Below are positions 1-6,805 of a DNA stretch of 13,931 nt, one piece after another; the stretch's first letter is position 1, and the number at the start of each line of letters is the position of its first letter. Source of the DNA: CAYQAJ01 sp964415245 (lineage in GTDB: Bacteria; Planctomycetota; Planctomycetia; Pirellulales; Pirellulaceae). A program made the position numbers and the translations under genes. The stretch lies in assembly GCA_964415245.1 (NCBI GenBank), contig CAYQAJ010000131.1, forward strand, positions 1 to 13,931, written 5' to 3'. The notes below the pieces were generated by a model. That model had not been told where the DNA came from, ran no database searches, and worked only from the letters and a program-made list of their open reading frames with translations.

Positions 1-132
1 TCAGCGGCTAAGCCCCTTTGGCACCCCGTTTTGCATTGACGCCGCCAGGCGCAGCACGTACGATTCCACCGCCCCCCTGACTCACGGCAGCGCGCCACTG
101 GGCGTCGCTGCGGATCGGGCATTACCGACGGG

Positions 133-963
133 ATGAGGCAATCGATCGTGCGGGGACAAGCACCAGTACATCCGGCTTTGCGAGGGGCGCGGCTCAACAA
201 GCCCCGAGCCCGCCGAATCCCTTGGCGGCGCCTCCTTATCATCACCGGCATCTTTCTGCTGGCGGTGGTCGGATTAACGCTGTGGAGCTTGTACCGCGCC
301 GCGCGATACGTCGAGCCATGGTATCAGGAGGCGATTGCCGCACAGCCATCGCAACAGCAGGCCCACGGCCAGGAGATGGAACGCCGCCTGCTCGATCTGC
401 GGAACGACGTTCGGCAGCCGGGTCGCTTCGAAGCCGTGTTTACCGACGAAGAGATCAACGGCTGGCTGGCCGTCGATCTTCCACGTAAGTTTCCCCGCAC
501 GCTGCCCAGCGAAGTGCGCCAGCCGCGTGTTGCGATCCACCCGGACCAGGTTCAGCTCGCGTTTCAGGTCGAAAGCGACTCGATCGCGGTGGTGATGCAC
601 CTGGCCCTCGACGTGCAATTGACCGATCAGCCCAATGTGCTGGCCGTCCGTCTCCACAAGGCGAAGGCCGGCATGCTACCGCTCCCTTTGGACAAATGGC
701 TTAAGGACATCGATACCGCCGCGCACGGAGCCGGCATCCCGATGCGCTGGACGCAGGAAGACGGCGATCCCGTGGCGCTGATCACCATTCCCGTGCGGCA
801 TCCCAAGTACGAAAAGCAGCAGGTTCACATCGACACGATCGAGTTGCGCGAGGGAGCGATCTATCTCTCCGGGCGCACGGAGGAGTCGCCCACGCCGCTT
901 ACCGCGACGACAACCGGCGGTATCTACCCGCTGTCGCGCGGCAGCCGCGCCACCCAGCGTTGA
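133..963 (+). CDS. Hypothetical membrane-anchored protein
   Basis: I do not recognise this 276-residue protein. The N-terminus is very basic (residues 17-33, rich in Arg and Lys) and is followed by one hydrophobic segment at about 34-54 (LLIITGIFLLAVVGLTLW core). It therefore looks like a single-pass protein with a cytoplasmic tail and a large outer domain. After a Gln-rich stretch (about 70-80), residues 99-115 carry FEAVFTDEEINGWLAVDLP. The alternating hydrophobic strands after that suggest a beta-rich domain. The layout of anchor, 'FTDEEIN' motif and beta-rich region loosely recalls DUF2140/YpmS-like proteins, but that is inference only. The upstream GACGGG before ATG 133 is a weak ribosome binding site, so the exact start is uncertain. 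The 3' end overlaps the convergent gene at 924-1295 by 40 bp. Confidence 0.7.
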   Translation: MRQSIVRGQAPVHPALRGARLNKPRARRIPWRRLLIITGIFLLAVVGLTLWSLYRAARYVEPWYQEAIAAQPSQQQAHGQEMERRLLDLRNDVRQPGRFEAVFTDEEINGWLAVDLPRKFPRTLPSEVRQPRVAIHPDQVQLAFQVESDSIAVVMHLALDVQLTDQPNVLAVRLHKAKAGMLPLPLDKWLKDIDTAAHGAGIPMRWTQEDGDPVALITIPVRHPKYEKQQVHIDTIELREGAIYLSGRTEESPTPLTATTTGGIYPLSRGSRATQR

Positions 964-1295
964 GCATTCTCCGGCTGTCGCTCCATCACCAGCGTGCCGC
1001 GGAAGCGTTCACCGTCGAGCCGCACGACGAGCCGATTCACGCTTTCGCTTTCCAGCGTGTACGTTCCGCTGTCGAAGCGCGACACACTCCCCCGGCTGCT
1101 CACGGCCCCCTCGAAGTCGAGATACGCCGGGCGATGGTCGGGCAGCGCTTCGGCCTCGATCGTCGACCCGGCTTGCGGCTCCTCGGCCAGTGCCCACGTG
1201 CGCAGCACCTCGCCCATTTCCAGCATCAAATCCCAGTGGGTCGGGCGCACGTAGCCGGGCGGCGTCTCATGCCGCAGTATCACATAGCGAGGCAT
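924..1295 (-). CDS. LigD-type 3'-phosphoesterase-like protein
   Basis: A 123-residue protein matching the N-terminal phosphoesterase (PE) domain of the bacterial NHEJ ligase LigD, here as a free-standing unit. In LigD this domain trims 3'-phosphate and ribonucleotide ends at breaks, using Mn2+. Visible motifs: an early RHE (His9), then THWDLMLE (His20, Asp22), then DHRPAYLDFEG with His54 and Tyr58. The four-residue spacing of His54 and Tyr58 equals that of the catalytic His and Tyr of the Pseudomonas PE domain (HPLDY, from memory). The position of the substrate-binding Arg in LigD (DxR) is Met24 here. I placed the start at 1295 (MPRYVILRHE) because the family begins here; the open frame continues upstream to 1391 with unrelated sequence. 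No good Shine-Dalgarno is visible. It lies 114 bp downstream of the DUF11 gene and could be co-transcribed with it. No LigD ligase or Ku gene is present. Activity is inferred from motifs only. Confidence 0.8.
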   Translation of the reverse strand: MPRYVILRHETPPGYVRPTHWDLMLEMGEVLRTWALAEEPQAGSTIEAEALPDHRPAYLDFEGAVSSRGSVSRFDSGTYTLESESVNRLVVRLDGERFRGTLVMERQPENAQRWVARLPRDSG

Positions 1296-1409
1296 GGCGG
1301 GCAGTCTTTCGTGTCGCAGCCGGACAAAACAAGGGGCGCGAGGCTTAGAATGCGTCGGCGCTTGCGCGGGGACCAGGCACCGGCACCGCAAATTCGGCCG
1401 CCCACCATG

Positions 1410-4022
1410 CTACTCGACGAAGACGGTCGTTTCTTCCTCGACCGGAATCGGCTCGGGCGACCGCTGGCTCGACACTTCGACGCGAAAGCGGAATTTGCCC
1501 GCCCGCTCGGCGGTAACTTCGACGCGAAGCGGCTCCAGTGTTTCGCCGGGGCGCATCTCCGCCACGCGACGCAGCTCGAACGTGCGTCCGTCGCGGGCCA
1601 CGCTCGCCACGCCCACCGGCCCGCCAATGAGCCGCTCGAACTTCATGCCATCGGGCACGACATAGGTAATCGCCACGTCGCGGTCGGCGACGGTGCGATC
1701 GTTCTTTACGACAATCAGATACGTCGTCTTATCGCCCACGCGAAGGGGATCGGCAGTTTCGGCGATGGTGACCTCCAATCGGCCACTCGGCTCGACCTCG
1801 TTTCCATCGGTCGAAGATTCGGCGTCGGGCTCGGCGGCCAGAATCTCCAAGATCGCCTGTTTTTGGTCACTTGCTCCCTCCGCTGACTGGGCGACGGCTC
1901 GCACCACCGCCTCCTTCTTCGCCGCTTCGCAGCGGCAGTTGAGCTGGAATGACTGGGTCTGACGAGGTTCGAGCCGCTCGATCGACCAGACGAGCGATCG
2001 TCCCTCTTGCGCGAAGCCGCCCGTGGCGCGATGGGCACGCATCGCCGCATCGTATTCGATTGCCACCGTAACGCCCGTCAGTGGCACGTTGCCGGCATTT
2101 GTCACCTCGGCTCTCAACTCGGCAAGTTGGTCGGTGCGGCGCTCGGTGGGCGTGGTAAAACGCAGGGTCATCTCCGGGCGGGCAACGGGGCGCGGGGCCG
2201 ACGCGGCAATGCACGCGGTGGCCGACGCCTTCTCTGTGTCATCGGCCGAGACCTCGATCGTGTGACAGAGTCGTCCTTGGCGAGTCACCTTGAACGTGAG
2301 CCCGACGCGCCGCGTTTCGCCCGCCGCCAATTCGCCCAGCGGCTGCGAAATGGGGCTCGCCTGCCCTTCGCTGTGCTCGAGCCCGGCGTCGAATCGATCG
2401 ACCATTTGCACGTTGGACAGAGGCCGATCGCTTCGGTTGGTGATCTCGACGCGGAAGTGTGCCTCGCCCCCTTGTTCGACACTTGTCGGTCCTTCCATGC
2501 GAATGAACAGCGCCGGCGCGGCGACGCGTGCCGCTGCCGTGATCCGCGTCGTCGTGCACTGCTCTGCCGTCAAGCCCTCGCCACTGGATGCAGTGACGCA
2601 GTAGCGGGCATCTCCCGGTGCTTCGGCACGGCATTCGACCTCGACGACTCGCACGGCCCTTCCCGCCAGGTTGCCCAATCGCCACTGGACGCGGTCGCCA
2701 AATGCCTGGGCCGACGGGTTGCTCGACACCAAGGTGAGGTTCGCCGGCAGCGCGTGGCTCAGTGTGACGTTCGTTGCCTCCACGTCGCCCGTGTTAGACA
2801 CCTCGACGCGGTACTTCACCGTGTCGCCCGACGCCGCCGAATCGGGACCGCTGACGCGCACCGCCAGACCCGGCGCACTCCAGGTGACCGTCGTGAACCC
2901 CTCGCCGAGAACCAGCGGGCTTTCATCGGCTGCCTGGGGAGGTCGCACGATCTGCACGCGAACCTGCGTCGTACCCCCCTGCTCACCCTGCGGAACGATC
3001 TGCGCCGCAGCGCGACCCTCTGCGTCGGCAATCGCCTCGATCGACGTGCTGCCGCGTGCAAACGTTGCCGCCGCGCCGCCTACGACCTCGTAACGCACGA
3101 TCCAACCGGTGAGCGGCGATTGATTGGTCGATCGCGTCACAACCGTTTCCAGCCGGTGCGGCGCGGTGCCGCGGACAATCGCCGGCGGCGGAAGTGTCCA
3201 CTGTGCGTCGATCCAGTGAATCGTGGCCGTTTGCACTACCCGGTCCCAGCCGGTCGCACCGGGCGCCGTTACGCTGACGTGGCTGGTGCCCTCGACGCTC
3301 GAAACGACGCTCACCCACGACTGGCCGGGCTGGGTCCAGACATCGTCCAGCGGATTGGGCGTACCACGCGTAATGACCTCACTGCGGCGCGAGCTGCGAC
3401 TCACGGCGTGGCCGCCGCTGACCAGGTTGGGTCGGCGATTGAAAAGCTGGTCGAGAAAGCTGAGGCCCGTTCCGCCAACCTGGAAGAACTGCCCCACGCT
3501 CCCCTGCGCCATCGCCCACTCGATCTGGTCGCCGGTAGAATAGTAGCCGCTGGGTCCTACAAGACCCGACAACAGCACGACATCGCTGCCGATGGGCGCC
3601 GCAACGTGTACCGGAGTAAGCGTCAACTGGCCCGGCCGTCCCGCCGGCAGAAGACCCGCGCCGTTCGGTCCCCAAGCGCCGGGCACACCCGATGCTCCCG
3701 GCGCGACTGCGCCCGGTACGACACCAACAGGCGCTACGACGCCAGGCGCGGTTGCTATGGCGCCGGGCGCAACGCCGCCGGGCGGAACCGTCGGACACGC
3801 AGGCGGCGAGGGAGGTGACGTCCAGGCCGGCTGCGGAAAGGGAAAAGCCGCATCCGGCGCTAGCGTGGTAGTTGCCGGCTGCGGAAGGAAGATGTGCTCG
3901 CCCGTCGGATCAATTCTCGGCAGCCGTAGTTGCGCACATCCGCCGACGAGCAGGCACAGCATGGCCGCGCACAAGCAGCCGCTTACTCGACCAAGCTTCG
4001 CACTGGCGGTCGTCCGTGCCAT
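1410..4022 (-). CDS. DUF11-repeat lipoprotein
   Basis: An 870-residue predicted lipoprotein. The start at 4022 (MARTTASAKL) is chosen because AGAAGGA sits 4-5 nt upstream and the signal sequence follows directly; the open frame extends to 4133 without such support. The lipobox is LVGGC with Cys29, so the mature protein should be lipid-anchored on the outer side of a membrane. Residues 82-116 are a low-complexity Ala/Pro/Gly/Val linker. Residues 135-380 look like beta-rich Ig-like modules. Four DUF11-like repeats follow at about 383-500, 503-605, 612-730 and 748-870, each with a 'VSNTGDVEATNVTLSHALP'-type core. In bacteria DUF11 repeats form extended adhesion- or cell-wall-type stalks; the ligand here is unknown. 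The second strand of each repeat keeps the N-x-G/S-D pattern (SNTGD, TNRSD, TNAGN, VKNDR). Cysteines are fairly frequent in repeats 1-3. The PE-like gene lies 114 bp downstream on the same strand. Confidence 0.88.
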   Translation of the reverse strand: MARTTASAKLGRVSGCLCAAMLCLLVGGCAQLRLPRIDPTGEHIFLPQPATTTLAPDAAFPFPQPAWTSPPSPPACPTVPPGGVAPGAIATAPGVVAPVGVVPGAVAPGASGVPGAWGPNGAGLLPAGRPGQLTLTPVHVAAPIGSDVVLLSGLVGPSGYYSTGDQIEWAMAQGSVGQFFQVGGTGLSFLDQLFNRRPNLVSGGHAVSRSSRRSEVITRGTPNPLDDVWTQPGQSWVSVVSSVEGTSHVSVTAPGATGWDRVVQTATIHWIDAQWTLPPPAIVRGTAPHRLETVVTRSTNQSPLTGWIVRYEVVGGAAATFARGSTSIEAIADAEGRAAAQIVPQGEQGGTTQVRVQIVRPPQAADESPLVLGEGFTTVTWSAPGLAVRVSGPDSAASGDTVKYRVEVSNTGDVEATNVTLSHALPANLTLVSSNPSAQAFGDRVQWRLGNLAGRAVRVVEVECRAEAPGDARYCVTASSGEGLTAEQCTTTRITAAARVAAPALFIRMEGPTSVEQGGEAHFRVEITNRSDRPLSNVQMVDRFDAGLEHSEGQASPISQPLGELAAGETRRVGLTFKVTRQGRLCHTIEVSADDTEKASATACIAASAPRPVARPEMTLRFTTPTERRTDQLAELRAEVTNAGNVPLTGVTVAIEYDAAMRAHRATGGFAQEGRSLVWSIERLEPRQTQSFQLNCRCEAAKKEAVVRAVAQSAEGASDQKQAILEILAAEPDAESSTDGNEVEPSGRLEVTIAETADPLRVGDKTTYLIVVKNDRTVADRDVAITYVVPDGMKFERLIGGPVGVASVARDGRTFELRRVAEMRPGETLEPLRVEVTAERAGKFRFRVEVSSQRSPEPIPVEEETTVFVE
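3675..3779 (-). repeat. Ala-Pro-Gly-Val low-complexity coding repeat
   Basis: This stretch of the DUF11 lipoprotein gene encodes irregular copies of an (A/V)-P-G-(A/V) unit (residues 82-116, e.g. GGVAPGAIATAPGVVAPVG). At the DNA level it is a degenerate repeat of GC-rich codons with a step of about 12 to 18 bases. It most likely forms a flexible spacer between the lipid anchor and the folded domains. The copy number could vary between strains. Confidence 0.6.
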
Positions 4023-4433
4023 CGATCCTTCTGTGCGATAGAGGCGGAATCCAGGGCGAGCTATCCCCTGGGGGAAGCCGGGCACTGGGTCGGAGTGCGC
4101 GCAATTCTTTCCACCCAGCCGGCGCGCGGCCACTGAAAAAACGTACCATGCAGCGCTCTACGATGAAGCGAAAACGCCACGCAGGCGCTGCCCAACGGCA
4201 ACATCACGGCCGTGCCGCGCCCGGTTGTAGCGATCTTGCCGGCTGTGTCGCGCGATCGCACATCGCGGCAAAAAGCCGTGTAGCGACAAAGTTGAGTCGC
4301 TATCAAGCTCGCGCCAGCACCGCCGCGAAAAAAGTAATGCGCTCCCCGACACTTGCACCCGGCACTACAAAGCGCCCACTCGCTCGCGGCATCTGCAGCA
4401 CCAGCGAATGACGGCAAGTCGGGCGCGTTCGAG
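4023..4433. other. Non-coding stretch between DUF11 gene and toxin gene
   Basis: About 410 bp with no gene I can support. The short open frames here (for example 4061-4606 on the minus strand) are Arg/Ser-rich and match nothing I recognise. It contains the ribosome binding site of the DUF11 gene (AGAAGGA, next to 4022) and a 7-bp inverted repeat at 4281-4302. I found no convincing promoter for the DUF11 gene. Confidence 0.5.
4281..4302 (-). terminator. Hairpin, possible terminator of vapBC-like operon
   Basis: Inverted repeat TAGCGAC (4281-4287) and GTCGCTA (4296-4302) with an 8-nt loop. Read on the minus strand, the hairpin is followed six bases later by a run of five T. It lies about 130 nt beyond the stop of the PIN-domain gene. 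The stem is short, so a terminator role is only a possibility. Confidence 0.3.
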
Positions 4434-5006
4434 TCAGATGTGCTCCGCGAGCTGCGCAAGGAGCGCGGCGGTCTTTCGCAGGCCATGTCGATCGAGAGTC
4501 GCGAGAAACTCGGAAACGCTCTTCGGCGGGTTCGTGAGACTCGCCCGTTGCCTCTTGACGGCAGCGCAGACACTATCGGGTGCCCGTTCAAATAATGAAG
4601 CCGCAAACTCGTCCGGATGCACGGCTTCGATTCCGTACGCGCTGAGAATGGCGGCGGGAAAGTCGCCGAGATTGCACGTCACAATTACGTCAGCCTCGCC
4701 GTGAATCCCAGCAGCCAGCACGTGGCGGTCGTCCGGATCGGGCAACTTGAGCGATGGAATCAAGTGCTCGTAGCCGGTCACGAGACAGTCCCGAAGCGAA
4801 GCGTTCATCTTGGCCCGTGTGCGCGCCAAACGGCTTGCAGAGATATGCGGGTTGTCCTTCAGGACGCTGCGAATCCATTCGTCATGAATCGTCTCCGTCC
4901 ACCGCGCACGTACCAAATCTGCCTGCGCGAGCCGAATGAACAGATCGCGAACCAAAGCGGGATAGAGAATGTTCGCATCGTAGACTGCGGTGACAGGTTG
5001 CTCCAT
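4434..5006 (-). CDS. PIN-domain ribonuclease toxin, VapC50-like
   Basis: A 190-residue PIN-domain protein, predicted Mg2+-dependent ribonuclease and toxin of the pair. The four acidic positions expected of a PIN active site are visible: Asp10 in VYDANIL, Glu38 or Glu43 in ETIHDEW, Asp92/Asp93 in PDPDDRHVLAAG, and Asp115 in TCNLGDFP. Residues 130-190 form a helical C-terminal extension beyond the minimal PIN fold. The combination of a long PIN protein with an excisionase-type HTH partner is that of the VapBC50 pair described in Mycobacterium tuberculosis (family knowledge; sequence identity not tested). The ATG at 5006 shares one base with the antitoxin stop (TGATG), which implies coupled translation. 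A TTG one codon upstream is possible but less likely. All catalytic positions look intact, so I see no sign of decay. Confidence 0.87.
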   Translation of the reverse strand: MEQPVTAVYDANILYPALVRDLFIRLAQADLVRARWTETIHDEWIRSVLKDNPHISASRLARTRAKMNASLRDCLVTGYEHLIPSLKLPDPDDRHVLAAGIHGEADVIVTCNLGDFPAAILSAYGIEAVHPDEFAASLFERAPDSVCAAVKRQRASLTNPPKSVSEFLATLDRHGLRKTAALLAQLAEHI

Positions 5007-5479
5007 CAATAGCCCAATCCCAGCTCCTGGGCTTCCGCAGTCAGTTCGTCGAGTATCTTGGCCCTGACTTCATCGTCCTTTCGTTTGTACGCCATCAGAT
5101 CGCCGTACAAGACTCTCCGGTGGTTACCCACCTTGCGGAAAGGAATGGCCCCATTTTCCAGCAGGTCGATCAAATAGGGCCGCGAGACGTTGAGCAGATC
5201 GGCGGCCTGTTGCGTGGTCAACTCCGTATGCACGGGCACCACCGTAACGGCGTTGCCCTTGGCCATCTCGACGAGTGCGCCGACCAGCACGCGGATCGCG
5301 GGCAGCGGAATAGCGACGGACTCCTCTGGCTTATCCTCAGCCTGGAGGTGAAACTGCCGACTCTTTTCGTCTGAGTTGGCAAGCAGCTTCGCGAGCGTAG
5401 CGCTCGACTGCTGTGCCAGCCGGGTCTCTTCCGGCGTTGTCGAAATGGCATCCGGAAAGTCGCTTGGCAAAGTGGTCAT
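5006..5479 (-). CDS. Excisionase-type HTH antitoxin, VapB50-like
   Basis: A 157-residue DNA-binding protein, probably the antitoxin and autoregulator of the PIN toxin encoded immediately downstream. Residues 86-132 form an excisionase/MerR-type winged HTH: TELTTQQAADLLNVSRPYLI, then PFRKVGNHRRVLYGDLMAY. The N-terminal 85 residues are polar to mixed and probably mediate dimerisation. The last 20 residues are helical and acidic and may bind the toxin. I chose the ATG at 5479 (MTTLPSDF) rather than the ATG at 5524, because AGGGA lies seven bases upstream of it and because the best promoter candidate (5528-5556) would start transcription at about 5521, inside the longer version. Its stop overlaps the toxin start. 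Confidence 0.85.
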   Translation of the reverse strand: MTTLPSDFPDAISTTPEETRLAQQSSATLAKLLANSDEKSRQFHLQAEDKPEESVAIPLPAIRVLVGALVEMAKGNAVTVVPVHTELTTQQAADLLNVSRPYLIDLLENGAIPFRKVGNHRRVLYGDLMAYKRKDDEVRAKILDELTAEAQELGLGY

Positions 5480-5527
5480 ATCGGCGTCCCTGGTCTGCGG
5501 AAAACGGAACCCAGATTCATACATTGG

Positions 5528-5556
5528 ATTCTACGCGGCAAGCGAAGCAAACGCAA
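5528..5556 (-). promoter_or_regulatory. Promoter candidate of the vapBC-like operon
   Basis: On the minus strand TTGCGT (5556-5551) and TAGAAT (5533-5528) are separated by exactly 17 bp. The -10 box matches the sigma-70 consensus at five of six positions and the -35 box at three of six. Transcription would start near 5521, giving a leader of about 42 nt before the ATG at 5479. Confidence 0.5.
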
Positions 5557-5571
5557 TAATCGAAGCAACCG
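5543..5571 (-). promoter_or_regulatory. Direct repeat, candidate operator of the HTH antitoxin
   Basis: On the plus strand CGAAGCAAACG (5543-5553) and CGAAGCAACCG (5561-5571) are a direct repeat with 10 of 11 bases identical, 18 bp apart. One copy fills the -10/-35 spacer and the other lies just upstream of the -35 box. Excisionase-type proteins often bind direct repeats, and antitoxins usually repress their own operon, so this is a plausible operator. Confidence 0.42.
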
Positions 5572-5671
5572 AAACGCGCGCCGCGATGCCTTCTCAACGG
5601 AAGACGATTCCCCATAGAGATTTACGCCTGAAACGAGTCGGCGATCCTGGGAAGAGCATCAAGATCGCATT

Positions 5672-5698
5672 CCGACCGTCCATGTGCCGGACAATCGG
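5672..5698 (-). terminator. Hairpin after the WD40 gene, possible terminator
   Basis: Arms CCGACCGTCC (5672-5681) and GGACAATCGG (5689-5698) enclose a 7-nt loop. In the minus-strand RNA the two mismatched positions become G-U pairs, giving a continuous 10-bp stem. It starts about 10 nt beyond the WD40 stop codon. There is no T tract after it, so it may instead be a stabilising 3' hairpin. Confidence 0.4.
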
Positions 5699-5707
5699 CC
5701 TGCCGAA

Positions 5708-6805
5708 TCAACCCGCCGCCTTGGGCGTCATGCTGCTGATGCGAAGTTGCTGGTCGTAGTGCGCCGTGGCAAGCCGCAGACCGTCGGGGTGCAGGTCCAT
5801 GTCGCGGGCCAGGTTGGGGAGCTTGAAGCGGTGGAATTCCTTCTCCTCGTCGGCATTCCAGAACAATAGAAAGCCGCCGCTGCTCCCGCCCGAGACGCCG
5901 ATCAGCGGCCCATCGACATGAAAAATGACACGCCAGGCGATTCCCTTGAGTCCCTCGGCGATGTGCGACTGCAGGAGCTTCTTCGACTCGCGCTCGAACC
6001 GCAGCACGATCGGATCGTGAACCGCTCCCAGTGGATTCGACGCGTTAAACAGGCCGCCGGCAGCCAGTTGGGCCGTGTCGGCGCTCAGGGCCATCGTGCG
6101 CACTCCGCCGAAGTCGACCTGTTGCCCCTTGTTGTACGAGTGCAGCTTCGTGGCGTCGAACTCGTCCAGCGCGTTGCCGGTCGAAAGTTCCCACACCTTG
6201 ATGTGCCCCTTCAAGTCGCCCGATAACAACAGCTCGCCGCCGGGGTGATAGAGCACGCTGTAAATGTCGCACTCGTGGCCGGTCAACTCGCCCACAGGGG
6301 CACCGTCGGCGGCGTTCCATAGTCGCACGGTGCGGTCGTTGCCGGCGCTGGCGATCACGTTTCCGTCGGGCGAAGTAGCGATGCAGCGAATCCAGCCCTT
6401 GTGCGCTTCCACCGTGCGCGCGGGCTGCGGCTGCTCGGCTTCCACGGGCCACCAAATGAGCCGGCCCTCGCTGCCGGCGGTCACGGCCGTGTTGCCGCCG
6501 TCGCAGAAGGTGATGCCACGGACCCAGCTCTCGTGGCCCACCATCGGTGTCTTGGCGCCCGACTCCAGGTGCCACCGCTGCACACTGCTGTCTTCGGCGC
6601 TGGCCAGCACGTAGCGGCCCTGGGGATCGAAACGGCAGCAGATGAGCGGGCTGTCGTGTTTCCACTCCTGAACGACATGAGTCTCTTTGGGATCGGCCTT
6701 GGGAGCCGGCGGTTCGGGCGGCGGCTGTGGTTGGTCGGCCGGCGGCGCTTCGCCGGGCGTCGGCGCAGCTTCCGACGCAGGTTTCGGCGTCTGGGGCTGT
6801 GTCAT
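5708..6805 (-). CDS. WD40-repeat protein, seven-bladed propeller
   Basis: A 365-residue WD40 protein with a Pro/Ala-rich N-terminus (about 1-40) that is not a signal peptide. Seven blades can be read: 50-80 (ending VQRW), 90-120 (LIWW), 134-164 (GH/AH...VRLW), 176-206 (IKVW), about 232-270, 284-317 (FLLFW) and 330-357. Blades 1-4 are canonical; blades 5-7 are degenerate. A complete ring is therefore likely, probably acting as a protein-protein interaction platform. The ATG overlaps the stop of the DUF1501 gene by 4 nt (ATGA), so the two are translationally coupled. Planctomycete clusters often combine DUF1549/DUF1553, DUF1501 and WD40 genes (general knowledge). An odd point: both upstream partners are export-type families, whereas this protein shows no export signal and may stay in the cytoplasm unless it is carried out by a partner. 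Confidence 0.9.
   Translation of the reverse strand: MTQPQTPKPASEAAPTPGEAPPADQPQPPPEPPAPKADPKETHVVQEWKHDSPLICCRFDPQGRYVLASAEDSSVQRWHLESGAKTPMVGHESWVRGITFCDGGNTAVTAGSEGRLIWWPVEAEQPQPARTVEAHKGWIRCIATSPDGNVIASAGNDRTVRLWNAADGAPVGELTGHECDIYSVLYHPGGELLLSGDLKGHIKVWELSTGNALDEFDATKLHSYNKGQQVDFGGVRTMALSADTAQLAAGGLFNASNPLGAVHDPIVLRFERESKKLLQSHIAEGLKGIAWRVIFHVDGPLIGVSGGSSGGFLLFWNADEEKEFHRFKLPNLARDMDLHPDGLRLATAHYDQQLRISSMTPKAAG

Noticed and set aside
1296..1391. N-terminal extension of the PE-like protein
   Set aside because: The upstream 32 codons are Arg/Pro/Cys-rich and unlike the family, which starts at MPRYVIL.
960..1886. Plus-strand open frame of 308 codons
   Set aside because: Antisense to the PE-like gene and the DUF11 gene, with no family match.
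2007..3818. Long plus-strand open frame of 603 codons
   Set aside because: It lies antisense within the DUF11 lipoprotein gene. The translation is rich in Arg, His, Gly and Ala with no domain; a GC-rich shadow frame.
4061..4606. Minus-strand open frame of 181 codons between DUF11 and PIN genes
   Set aside because: Overlaps the PIN gene in another frame; Arg/Ser/Cys-rich and without family features or ribosome binding site.
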